Origin: Mycolicibacterium phlei
GTDB taxonomy: Bacteria > Actinomycetota > Actinomycetes > Mycobacteriales > Mycobacteriaceae
Length of the DNA: 64,000 nucleotides
Direction of reading: 5' to 3'
Assembly: GCF_001583415.1 (NCBI RefSeq)
Contig: NZ_CP014475.1
Location: 5,208,001 to 5,272,000, forward strand
Part shown: one piece after another, positions 31,418-39,184 of the stretch
How the letters are laid out: each line of letters opens with the position of its first letter
How positions within the stretch are numbered: the stretch's first letter is position 1
Position numbers and translations under genes: made by a program
Notes under the pieces: model-generated
Told to the model about the DNA's origin: nothing
Database searches by the model: none
What the model saw: the letters and a program-made list of their open reading frames with translations, nothing else

Positions 31418-32980
31418 TCAGCCGATTCGCCACCGGGCCTTGCTCATGTCCATCGGCTGGATCGGCATGAAGTCGCCGTAGCGTTCCGGCGGTGCGCTGG
31501 CGATGCGCGCACCGCGTGGACCGAAGACGTATGCGGGTTCCGGATTCCACTTCAGGAAGGCGATGTACACGGTGGCCGAGATGACGGTGCTGACTACGAA
31601 GCCGACGTCGGCGCCGTTGAACAGATGCGTACCAGGTCCGACGTACCAGCCGGTGTTGACGAAGAGCATGCCGACGCTGACGCCGGCCAGCCAGGCGATG
31701 ACGGCGCGGTGGTTGATGCCGAGCGACGACCAGTACCGGCCGCCCATCTGGCCGCGGTTGTACACCTGTAGCGAGTCGGGATCGTAGAACCCTCGGTTGT
31801 TGAAGTACCCGATCAGGTTGATGATGCTCCAGGGGGCGCCCAGGACAATCAGGATCGCCAGATACGAGCTGAGGATCGCCGAGAGTTGCTGATAGAAGGC
31901 GCCGATGAACACGAGCGCGGTCGCGACGATCGACAGGTAGACGGTGGCTCGCACCCGTGTCAGGCCGGGCACGATCGACGAGAAGTCCAGCCCCATGTTG
32001 TAGATGTTGATGACAGCCTGTGCGGTGCCGGGAATGAACGCGAGGTAGAGCGCGAAGAACAGGAACCAGAAGGGCACATTATTCGCGAACTCGGTGGCAT
32101 AGGCGTTGATCGGGTCCTTGAACGTCACCGCCGTGTACGCGCCGAACATAAAGGCGCCACCCATTCCGAAGAAGCCGCCGATCCAGGCCGCGATGACCGA
32201 GTCGCGGGGCTTGTACTTCTTAGTGGAGATGTGCCGGGTCCAGTCACCGACGTACGGGCCGTAGGAGTTGATCGTGCCCGCGCAGGCCAGCATGCCGAGG
32301 AACCATGTCGGCCAGAAGCTTCCGAGGGCGTAGTCCCCGCCGGCGTAGTTGGGGTCGAAGTTCGGTGCGGCGATGAAGCAGTACGCGATCATCATCGTGC
32401 CCGCCGTCGGCACCATCCACTTGGTGAAAGACACCATGTTGGCATGCCCCATGACGGCGATGATCGTCATGACGATCGCGACCAGGGTATAGGCGATGAT
32501 CAGGAGCGCCACCGTGACTGTCTGGCTCTCAATGCCGAAGATCCGCACCACGCTGCGCGCGAGGACCTCACCGGCGGCCCAGATACACAGGGCGGCGAAG
32601 ACGATATCGGCGGTGATGCCCAGTGCCGAACCGATCATCCGCCCGAGCGCACCGAAATGCGCGCCACTGGCCACCGGGTTGTTGCTGCCGCTTCGCAACC
32701 CGAGCAGGCCCATCGGCGCCATCAGCGTCGCACCGATCGCCGAGCCGACCACGATCGCACTGGCCGATGCCCACCATCCCAGGCCCAGCGAGACGGGCAC
32801 CCAACCGATAACGATGATCCCGAAGGTCATGCTGCCGCCGAACAGGATCCACAGCAGGTTGCGTGGTCGGGAATGCCGGTCCTCGTCGGGGATGTATTCG
32901 ATGCCGTAGCTTTCGACCTTGCCGACGGCGTCGACCTTCGGCGCCGGTTCGGCAGGTTTGTCGTGTGCGAGTTGATCCAT
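31418..32980 (-). CDS. NCS1-family nucleobase/allantoin-type permease
   Basis: A 520-residue transporter with about twelve membrane segments. The N-terminal part (PRNLLWILFGGSMTFGIIVIGWVPVSLGLGWW) and the GLRSGSNNPVASGAHFG loop are typical of NCS1 cytosine/purine/allantoin/hydantoin permeases. The C-terminus carries the ERYGDFMPIQP tail. Start is the ATG beginning MDQLAHDKP; the frame is open further upstream without match. It lies between the DUF1116 and ligase genes in one strand-consistent operon, and therefore likely imports the nitrogenous substrate of that set. The exact substrate cannot be read from sequence. Confidence 0.85.
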   Translation of the reverse strand: MDQLAHDKPAEPAPKVDAVGKVESYGIEYIPDEDRHSRPRNLLWILFGGSMTFGIIVIGWVPVSLGLGWWASASAIVVGSAIGATLMAPMGLLGLRSGSNNPVASGAHFGALGRMIGSALGITADIVFAALCIWAAGEVLARSVVRIFGIESQTVTVALLIIAYTLVAIVMTIIAVMGHANMVSFTKWMVPTAGTMMIAYCFIAAPNFDPNYAGGDYALGSFWPTWFLGMLACAGTINSYGPYVGDWTRHISTKKYKPRDSVIAAWIGGFFGMGGAFMFGAYTAVTFKDPINAYATEFANNVPFWFLFFALYLAFIPGTAQAVINIYNMGLDFSSIVPGLTRVRATVYLSIVATALVFIGAFYQQLSAILSSYLAILIVLGAPWSIINLIGYFNNRGFYDPDSLQVYNRGQMGGRYWSSLGINHRAVIAWLAGVSVGMLFVNTGWYVGPGTHLFNGADVGFVVSTVISATVYIAFLKWNPEPAYVFGPRGARIASAPPERYGDFMPIQPMDMSKARWRIG

Positions 32981-33023
32981 GGTGCGTTTCCTTCGGTTCA
33001 CCAGGTTTAAGGGTCTAGTAATC

Positions 33024-33044
33024 CACCGGCAGGACTGCCCGGTG
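33024..33044 (-). terminator. Small hairpin between DUF1116 and permease genes
   Basis: CACCGGCAG and CTGCCCGGTG pair with one unpaired base over a 2-nt loop, in the 116-bp gap before the permease start. It could attenuate or stabilise the message; weak evidence. Confidence 0.3.
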
Positions 33045-33096
33045 TACGCCACGCCGGTGCACGGCCGTCGTGACCGAGTCGCAGGTTCGTTGATCG

Positions 33097-34332
33097 TCAG
33101 GCGTTCAGGGCATCCCAGGCCTTCTTGAAGGGTTCCAACGGGGCCCGCGCGACACCGCCGCCGATCTGGCGGCGGGACCGTCCGGCGATCCCGATGTCGA
33201 GGAACGGTGTCGGACCGCCGTCACGGACGATCTTGGCCACATCAATGCCGAGCGGCGCGCCCCGGTAGTTCAGTACGGGGATCAGGAAGTCCGGACTTTC
33301 CACTACCGTGATCCGGTACATCGCCTCGGTACGGGCGATCATGCGCGCGACATCGCGTCCGCTGGACCGCAGCAACGGAAGGGCCGCGGCTTGGGACAGC
33401 CCGCCGAGTCCGATGACTTCGGTGATGATGCTCTCACCGCCCATGAACTCGATGTCGTCGCTGTCGAAGCCTTCATCGATCCGGTAGTCCTCGAAGACGG
33501 GCAGTGGCCCGGTGAACCATGTGTCGCCGGTGCCGGATGTTTGGATGCCGAACTGGCTGCAGGAGAAGGCCATCGCGGTCACCACGCTCGAACCCTCGTA
33601 GCCGCGCATGGCATTGGCCATGACCTTGGCCGCGGCCATAGACAGCCGGAGGAAGAAGTAGTCGTCGCACAGCGATTCGAGCGCCGCGGTCAGATCGGGG
33701 CCAAGTTCCTTGGCGCCGACGAGCAATCGGCGCAGGAACAACAGCGTCGCGGCGGCATTGCGGCTGTGCAGTTCATCACCCATCGTGAGTGCTCGCGACA
33801 TGATCGGCTTGAGCCGCAACGGCTCCGACTGTGCCTTGACCAGAGCGTCCAGTGCCGGAGCCACGCGCAGCCGAAGGTCCTCGAGATTGCGTCGGGTGGC
33901 CTCGGTGTAGGTGCCGTAGTTCAGCCGATCGGCGCTGTCACCTTCGTACAGCGTGCAGAACGCGCGGTCGCCCGTGGCGGCGTCGGTGACCACGACGACC
34001 GGCATCGACGCTGTCGTCACCCCGGCCAGCGATCCGACACAGCCGAACTCCTGGCATCCGCGGACGACGATATCGCCTCGCTCGAATGCTGCGACCGCGG
34101 ACTGCTCGTCGGGTGCGAGGCCCTCGTACAGTGCTCCACCTATGACGGCCGCGCGCTGACCGCCGGTGTAGCACGCAAACGGCATCGTGGGCCCGGACGT
34201 CAGGATCGTCGTCGCGGGCAGTCCCATCGCGGTCGCCGCGCTCTCGACCCCGGTGAGTACCGGGTCAACGGCGAGGAGCGCGTCGATCGCGGCACGGTTG
34301 GCGCGGTCACGGGCTTCGGCACCGGTACGCAT
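33097..34332 (-). CDS. DUF1116 (YlbE/AllG-like) protein
   Basis: A 411-residue protein of the DUF1116 family, with blocks GPTMPFACYTGGQRAAVIGGALYEG, GIQTSGTGDTWFTGPLP and LNYRGAPLGIDVAKIV (the last two conserved in E. coli YlbE). E. coli YlbE was renamed AllG as one subunit of oxamate carbamoyltransferase AllFGH in allantoin breakdown, as I recall. The companion FdrA/AllF and AllH genes are not in this window, so the protein either works with distant partners or has another role. The ATG at 34332 has a Shine-Dalgarno (AGGAAGG). First gene of the LacI-controlled operon. Confidence 0.78.
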   Translation of the reverse strand: MRTGAEARDRANRAAIDALLAVDPVLTGVESAATAMGLPATTILTSGPTMPFACYTGGQRAAVIGGALYEGLAPDEQSAVAAFERGDIVVRGCQEFGCVGSLAGVTTASMPVVVVTDAATGDRAFCTLYEGDSADRLNYGTYTEATRRNLEDLRLRVAPALDALVKAQSEPLRLKPIMSRALTMGDELHSRNAAATLLFLRRLLVGAKELGPDLTAALESLCDDYFFLRLSMAAAKVMANAMRGYEGSSVVTAMAFSCSQFGIQTSGTGDTWFTGPLPVFEDYRIDEGFDSDDIEFMGGESIITEVIGLGGLSQAAALPLLRSSGRDVARMIARTEAMYRITVVESPDFLIPVLNYRGAPLGIDVAKIVRDGGPTPFLDIGIAGRSRRQIGGGVARAPLEPFKKAWDALNA

Positions 34333-34349
34333 CGTCACCTTCCTCTGCA

Positions 34350-34359
34350 AAAACGTTTT
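34350..34359. promoter_or_regulatory. LacI-type operator, proximal copy
   Basis: AAAACGTTTT is a perfect palindrome with the central CG typical of LacI/GalR operators, followed by TGGCA as in the second copy. It ends 18 nt before the DUF1116 ATG (34332), where a bound repressor would block initiation. Confidence 0.6.
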
Positions 34360-34423
34360 GGCATATGCAATTCGCGTCCCCGCCCAGACTTCCACGAGGG
34401 CTCAGCCGACAGTGCAGCTGCCG

Positions 34424-34443
34424 TTGCCAAAGGGTTTTGGCAA
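34424..34443. promoter_or_regulatory. LacI-type operator, distal copy
   Basis: TTGCCAAA and TTTGGCAA are perfect 8-bp arms around GGGT. The right half repeats the TTTTGGCA of the proximal operator, about 80 bp away, suggesting DNA looping. A third partial copy, AAAACGTT (34496-34503), lies further upstream. Confidence 0.55.
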
Positions 34444-34515
34444 CTTGGCGTGTGACGGTAGTCACGTAGTCGTGAAGGTGTCAAGCACTTCCGGGAAAAC
34501 GTTCGCGCGGTGTCT

Positions 34516-35523
34516 TCAGGTCCGCTGTGCCCTCAGCGCCGGCCCGCCGACGGTCGAACCACGCGCAACGAATTCGGTCTCGATCATCCGCGTTCCGTCG
34601 GCCTTGACGCCGTCCTCGAGGCACTCGATCAGCAGACGCGCCGCGGTCGCGCCGGTCTGGAACGGGAACAGGTTAGTCGCCGAGATCTGTGGCGAGGTCA
34701 GGGTGAGCGATCTGCTGTCGACCGCCGAGGCGACCGCCAGATCCCGGGGAATCGCCAACCCAGCACGGGAGGCGGCATCGAGGAGAGCGAGTGCCAGATC
34801 ATCGGAACTGGCGTATACGGCATCGACCTTGGCCTGCAACAGTTTTACGATAACGCCGTCAGCGGCGTCCTTGTCCACCGAGCGCATCGTCACCACCGTC
34901 TCCTCGAGCCCCCGTTCGGTGACCCACGAGCGGTATCCGGACAGCACGTCATCAACGTACGAACGCCGCGAGTTATCGGCGACCAGAGCGGGACGCTGAA
35001 ATCCGAGCGCGGCGAAATGTTCCATCACGATCCGCGCGGCACCGGCGTGGTCGTTGTCGACGGCAAGCGTGTGACGGGTGGAGCTGGGCGGTATCCCGAC
35101 GGTCGCGACGGGTGCGTCGGTGCTGAAAACGGCTTCGTCGCCCTGTGGGTCCACAACGATCGCACCGTCGATGGAGAAGCTGTTGAGAATGCTGGCTTTA
35201 CCGCCGGACGGGGTGATCACCAGGGCGTATCCGGCGTCATCGGACGCAGCTGCGGCACCATTGATGAGCTCGAGAAAATACGCCGACAACGGAAGCGCGG
35301 GGCCAGGCTTGTCACCAAGATCGGGCACCTGGATCGCGAGAATACGGCTCCGCCTGGTGACAAGCTGCTGGGCGTGAGCGTTGGCCTGGTACCCGAGGCG
35401 GGTCGCCGCTTCGAGGACCTTGAGACGGGTCTCCTCGGCGATGCGACCGCGGTTGTTCAGGGCGTGCGAGACCGTCGTCGGCGACACCCCCGCCGCCGCG
35501 GCCACGTCCTTGATGCTCGCCAC
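34516..35523 (-). CDS. LacI/GalR family transcriptional regulator
   Basis: A 335-residue LacI-family repressor. The HTH is at residues 3-23 (SIKDVAAAAGVSPTTVSHALN) with hinge helix TRLGYQANAHAQQLV and a periplasmic-binding-like core (about 60-335). The ligand is unknown. The gene lies immediately upstream of the DUF1116/permease/ligase operon, whose promoter region contains CG-centred palindromes suited to a LacI protein. An imperfect dyad, CGCTAACGATAGCG (35547-35560), 24 nt upstream of its start may allow autoregulation. Confidence 0.88.
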   Translation of the reverse strand: MASIKDVAAAAGVSPTTVSHALNNRGRIAEETRLKVLEAATRLGYQANAHAQQLVTRRSRILAIQVPDLGDKPGPALPLSAYFLELINGAAAASDDAGYALVITPSGGKASILNSFSIDGAIVVDPQGDEAVFSTDAPVATVGIPPSSTRHTLAVDNDHAGAARIVMEHFAALGFQRPALVADNSRRSYVDDVLSGYRSWVTERGLEETVVTMRSVDKDAADGVIVKLLQAKVDAVYASSDDLALALLDAASRAGLAIPRDLAVASAVDSRSLTLTSPQISATNLFPFQTGATAARLLIECLEDGVKADGTRMIETEFVARGSTVGGPALRAQRT

Positions 35524-35546
35524 CAGTTCACCTCACGCCGTCGCAA

Positions 35547-35560
35547 CGCTAACGATAGCG
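35547..35560. promoter_or_regulatory. CG-centred dyad upstream of lacI-type gene
   Basis: CGCTA-ACGA-TAGCG is a 5-bp-arm dyad with a central CG, 24-37 nt upstream of the LacI-type start codon on the opposite strand. Candidate autoregulatory operator, but its arms differ from the AAAACGTTTT sites. Confidence 0.35.
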
Positions 35561-35662
35561 AAGGGTTCAGTCCCCGGCGTCTGGTCGCAGGCCCACAACA
35601 CCTGCGGCCACCCGGCGGGAAGCAAATGGGGCCGTACCGCGTTCATGTGCGGCATGGAACTG

Positions 35663-36655
35663 ATGACTGCTGTGGGCTCCTTCGCGGGCCACCCCATCGA
35701 CGATGACAGGGCACTCGAAGACGTCAAGGTCGAGGTGCCGCAGCTTCGGCCACACGACGTGCTGGTGCGCGTTCACGCCGTCTCGGTGAACCCGGTCGAC
35801 ATCAAGCGACGGGCGGCGCTGCCCGCGTCAGAGACACCGGTCATCCTCGGCCACGACGCCGCGGGCGTTGTGGAAGCCGTTGGCTCGCAGGTGACTTCGC
35901 TGCGTGTCGGCGACGAGGTCTGGTACGCCGGCGATGTCACCCGCCAGGGCAGCAACGCCGAGCTGCAGGCCGTCGACGAACGCATCGTCTCCCGTAAACC
36001 GGCGTCGCTGTCGTTCGCGGACGCCGCGGCGCTGCCGCTGACCACGATCACCGCGTGGGAGACCCTGTTCGACCGGTTCGGCCTGACGAAGGACTCGACC
36101 GGGGATCTGCTCGTGCTCGGCGCCGCCGGTGGCGTCGGCTCGGTGATGATCCAGCTGGCCAAGGCGCTGACCGGGGTCCGGGTCATCGCGACCGCCAGCC
36201 GCGACGAGTCCCGCGAATTCGCCGAGCGGATGGGCGCCGACGTGGTGATCGACCACCGCCGGCTGCGCGACGAGGCGCTGCGGGTGGCCCCGGGCGGCGT
36301 CGACTACCTGTTCACACCGTTCACGGCGGGCAACATCGACACCTTCGCCGACATCGTGCGGCCGTTCGGCCACATCACCGCCATCGACGAGCCGCCGGGC
36401 CTGGACCTGCTGCCGCTCAAGCCCAAGAGCATCGCCTGGCACTGGGAGCTGATGTTCACCCGCTCGATGTACGAGACGCCCGACATGATCGAGCAGCAGC
36501 GGCTACTCGCCGAGACCGCTCGACTGGTCGACGACGGCACCCTGCGCACCACGGTCACCAAGACCATCGCCGACTTCTCCGCAGCCGGGCTGCGCGAGGC
36601 TCACCGCGACGTCGAGTCCGGCCGGATGATCGGCAAGGTCGTCGTCACCCGCTGA
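35663..36655 (+). CDS. Zinc-type alcohol dehydrogenase / quinone oxidoreductase-like protein
   Basis: A 330-residue medium-chain reductase of the zinc-free quinone oxidoreductase type. It has LRPHDVLVRVHAVSVNPVDIKRR, GHDAAGVVEAVG, and the NADPH-binding motif LLVLGAAGGVGSVMIQLAKAL (AAxGGVG). No structural zinc cysteines are present. It probably reduces an enone or quinone with NADPH. The start MTAVGSFAGHP is chosen by family alignment; earlier in-frame codons overlap the lacI-type gene. The next gene converges with a 4-nt gap. Confidence 0.83.
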   Translation: MTAVGSFAGHPIDDDRALEDVKVEVPQLRPHDVLVRVHAVSVNPVDIKRRAALPASETPVILGHDAAGVVEAVGSQVTSLRVGDEVWYAGDVTRQGSNAELQAVDERIVSRKPASLSFADAAALPLTTITAWETLFDRFGLTKDSTGDLLVLGAAGGVGSVMIQLAKALTGVRVIATASRDESREFAERMGADVVIDHRRLRDEALRVAPGGVDYLFTPFTAGNIDTFADIVRPFGHITAIDEPPGLDLLPLKPKSIAWHWELMFTRSMYETPDMIEQQRLLAETARLVDDGTLRTTVTKTIADFSAAGLREAHRDVESGRMIGKVVVTR

Positions 36656-36659
36656 CGGA

Positions 36660-37961
36660 TCAGGCGGGCAGACCGTCCGCGACCCTGGGTTCCCGCTCGG
36701 CGACCGCGTCGTCGAGCACCATGGCCGCGATCCGGTCCCGGTGCTGCTCAGGGCTGCCCAGCAGAGCGGCGTCGGTAGCGGCGCGCTTGAAGTACAGGTG
36801 CGCCCGGTGCTCCCAGGTGAACCCGATGCCGCCGTGCACCTGGATGGTGTCCGCCGCGACATGCGTCAGCGCCGCCGAGCACACCGCCTGCGCGATGCTG
36901 GTCGCCAGCGCCGGATCGTCGGAGCCGTCGCTGAGTGCCCAAACCGCGTGATACGCCGTCGATCTCGCGTGCTCGACATCGACGAGCAGGTTGGCCAGCC
37001 GGTGCTTGACCGCCTGGAAGGAGCCGATCGGCCGGCCGAACTGCAGCCGCGACTTGGCGTACTCCACCGACAGGTCGAGCAGATGCTGTGCGGCGCCGAC
37101 CTGTTCGACGGCCAGCAGCGCCGCACCCACCTGCAGGGCGTGTTCGAGCACCCGCGCGCTCTCCTGCGGCCCGGCGATCAGCCGCGCGGGCGCCTCAGTG
37201 AACGCGACGTTGGCCTCCGACCGGGTGAGGTCCAGTGTGGCCAGCGGCGTGCGCTGCACACCGGCCCCGGCCGCGTCGACGGCGTAGAACCCGACCCCGT
37301 CACCACCGCGGGCGGCGACCAGCAGGACGTCGGCGATACCACCGTCGACCACCTGGGTTGCGGTGCCCGACAGGGTATCTCCCGATGCGGTGATGGTGAC
37401 CGCGTCGGCGTCGAACACCCCGGCCCGGTCCGGAACGACGACCGCGGCGGTGTGACGGCCCTCGACCAGGTCGCCGAGCAGTTCGTCACGGGCGGTCCCG
37501 GCCGACGCGGCGACCAGCGCCGGAATCGCCAGATACACGGTGCCGAACAGCGGTCCGCAGGCCAGCCGGGCGCCGAGCTCCTCGATCGCCACGGCCTGGT
37601 CGACCAGCGTACCGCCGACTCCGCCGTCGGCCTCGGGCACCGACAAGCCGAGCACCCCGAGCTCCGCGCCCAACCGGCCCCACACGGCCGGATCGAACGG
37701 CGGGTCGGACTGCATCAGCCGGCGCACGTTCTCCTCCGAGAAGTGCTCGGCGCTGAATTTCCGTACCGTCTCCCGTAATTGGTTCTGCTCGTCGGTAAAC
37801 CGGAACTCACGGCCCACAGGCTCAGCCAGATTGTCGGGCTGATCCGCAAGCTTCTCAGCCAGATTGTTGGGCTGATCCGCAAGCTTCTCAGCCAGATTGT
37901 TGGGCTGATCCGCAAGCTTCTCAGCCAGATTGTTGGGCTGATCCGCAAGCTTCTCAGCCAC
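36660..37961 (-). CDS. Acyl-CoA dehydrogenase with N-terminal tandem peptide repeat
   Basis: A 433-residue FadE-type dehydrogenase. From residue about 53 it reads FRFTDEQNQLRETVRKF and ends with VHGGIGFTWEHRAHLYFKRA, typical of the short partner of a FadE pair. Before this are four copies of the 11-residue unit AEKLADQPNNL (one with D for N), encoded by near-identical 33-bp repeats, giving about 48 extra residues over the usual length. The GTG start overlaps the upstream dehydrogenase stop by 8 nt. The repeat is probably a recent slippage expansion; whether the tail is translated from the far GTG should be tested. Confidence 0.82.
   Translation of the reverse strand: MAEKLADQPNNLAEKLADQPNNLAEKLADQPNNLAEKLADQPDNLAEPVGREFRFTDEQNQLRETVRKFSAEHFSEENVRRLMQSDPPFDPAVWGRLGAELGVLGLSVPEADGGVGGTLVDQAVAIEELGARLACGPLFGTVYLAIPALVAASAGTARDELLGDLVEGRHTAAVVVPDRAGVFDADAVTITASGDTLSGTATQVVDGGIADVLLVAARGGDGVGFYAVDAAGAGVQRTPLATLDLTRSEANVAFTEAPARLIAGPQESARVLEHALQVGAALLAVEQVGAAQHLLDLSVEYAKSRLQFGRPIGSFQAVKHRLANLLVDVEHARSTAYHAVWALSDGSDDPALATSIAQAVCSAALTHVAADTIQVHGGIGFTWEHRAHLYFKRAATDAALLGSPEQHRDRIAAMVLDDAVAEREPRVADGLPA
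37821..37960 (-). repeat. 33-bp tandem repeat, about 4.2 copies
   Basis: Units at 37821-37853, 37854-37886, 37887-37919 and 37920-37952, plus 8 bases, are identical except for one C/T difference in the first. Each unit keeps the reading frame (11 codons) and also carries a copy of the TCA that is the upstream gene's stop codon on the minus strand. Near-perfect identity points to recent expansion, as in mycobacterial MIRU-VNTR loci. Confidence 0.95.
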
Positions 37962-39147
37962 GGGGCACCTCCTTCCAGGGAATGCCTGCGTCAGCTCTCA
38001 GATCGCCGGGCAGGCCGAGGATCCGCTCGCCGAGGATGTTGCGCATCACCTCGGAGGTACCGCCCTCGATGGTGTTGGCGCGGCTGCGCAGATAACGCTG
38101 CTGGATGGGACCCTGCCAGTCCTTCTCGCCGACGCCCCGACCCTCCTCATACCCGTGGTACAGCAGCCCTTCGGGGCCGAGGAAGTCCATGCACCACTGG
38201 TAGATCTCCTGATTGAGCTCGGCGCCGACCAGCTTGCCGATCGAGCCCTCGGGACCCGGGCCGCCGACACCAGCCGACGCCCGCGACCGCTCGGCGGTCA
38301 GACGCTGCGCCTCCGAGCGCAGCCACAGCTGGGTGAGCCGGTCGCGCAGCACGGGGGTGCGCCGCTGCGGGCGCGACGCCCACAGCGCGGTGGCGTCGGC
38401 GATCGTGCCCGCACCGCGCCGGCTGCCGCTGCCGCCGAGCGCGGTGCGCTCGTTCATCAACGTGGTCATCGCGACGGCCCAGCCGTTGCCGACCTCGCCG
38501 AGCCGGTGTTTGTCCGGGACGCGGGCGTCGGTGAAGTACACCTCGTTGAACTCGGCCTGGCCCGTCATCTGGCGCAGCGGCCTGGTCTCCACCCCGGGCC
38601 CGTGCATGTCGATGACAAAGTAGGTCAGGCCCTTGTGTTTGGGCACATCAGGATTGGTGCGGGCCAGCAGCAGACCCCAGCGCGCCTTGTGCGCCAGGCT
38701 GGTCCACACCTTCTGCCCGTTGATCACCCAGTCGTCGCCGTCGCGCACCGCGCTGGTGGCCAGCCCCGCCAGGTCCGATCCGGCACCGGGCTCGGAGAAC
38801 AGCTGGCACCAGATGTGCTCGGTGGTGGCCAGCGGCCGCAGCCACTGCCGCTTGACCTCCTCGGTCTGGGCGTGCTCGCGGATGGTCGGTGCCGCCATGC
38901 CGTAACCCATCGGGTTGAGCCCGAGCGGCACCGGCCCGCCGGCGCCCTGCAGGATCCGGTCGGCGACGGCCTGCAGGCCGCGCGACACCCCGAGCCCGCC
39001 CAGCCCCTCCGGGAAGTGCACCCAGGACAGGCCGGCGTCGTAGCAGGCGCCGAGGAACTCCGGGATGGGCACCACCTTCGGGTCGTGCTTGGCGACGACC
39101 TCGCGGGCCAGCGCAGCTACCCGTTCGGCATCAGCGTCGTTGCTCAT
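37954..39147 (-). CDS. Acyl-CoA dehydrogenase, FadE alpha-type subunit
   Basis: A 397-residue acyl-CoA dehydrogenase with FSEPGAGSDLAGLATSAV, NGQKVWTSLAHKARWGLLLAR and EGGTSEVMRNILGERILGLPGD, the catalytic-type partner of a FadE pair. Its stop lies inside the first bases of the following dehydrogenase gene, so the two are coupled and probably form a heterotetramer oxidising an acyl-CoA. The ATG at MSNDADAER is preceded by a possible -10 (TATTCT on the coding strand) and a palindrome at 39158-39173 resembling the TetR site at 51629. Confidence 0.88.
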   Translation of the reverse strand: MSNDADAERVAALAREVVAKHDPKVVPIPEFLGACYDAGLSWVHFPEGLGGLGVSRGLQAVADRILQGAGGPVPLGLNPMGYGMAAPTIREHAQTEEVKRQWLRPLATTEHIWCQLFSEPGAGSDLAGLATSAVRDGDDWVINGQKVWTSLAHKARWGLLLARTNPDVPKHKGLTYFVIDMHGPGVETRPLRQMTGQAEFNEVYFTDARVPDKHRLGEVGNGWAVAMTTLMNERTALGGSGSRRGAGTIADATALWASRPQRRTPVLRDRLTQLWLRSEAQRLTAERSRASAGVGGPGPEGSIGKLVGAELNQEIYQWCMDFLGPEGLLYHGYEEGRGVGEKDWQGPIQQRYLRSRANTIEGGTSEVMRNILGERILGLPGDLRADAGIPWKEVPRG

Positions 39148-39157
39148 GCCGGTCAGA

Positions 39158-39173
39158 ATAGACACCTGTCCAG
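39158..39173. promoter_or_regulatory. Palindrome related to the TetR-type site at 51629
   Basis: ATAGACACCTGTCCAG matches 13 of 16 positions of CTGGACACGTGTCCAG found at the TetR gene near 51636. It lies 11 nt upstream of the dehydrogenase ATG, next to the likely -10. Possible second target of that regulator. Confidence 0.35.
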
Positions 39174-39184
39174 CGGGCGGGTAG

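Noticed and set aside
37821-37960. CRISPR array
   Set aside because: The repeat units are directly adjacent without spacers and are in coding frame, so this is a tandem repeat, not CRISPR.
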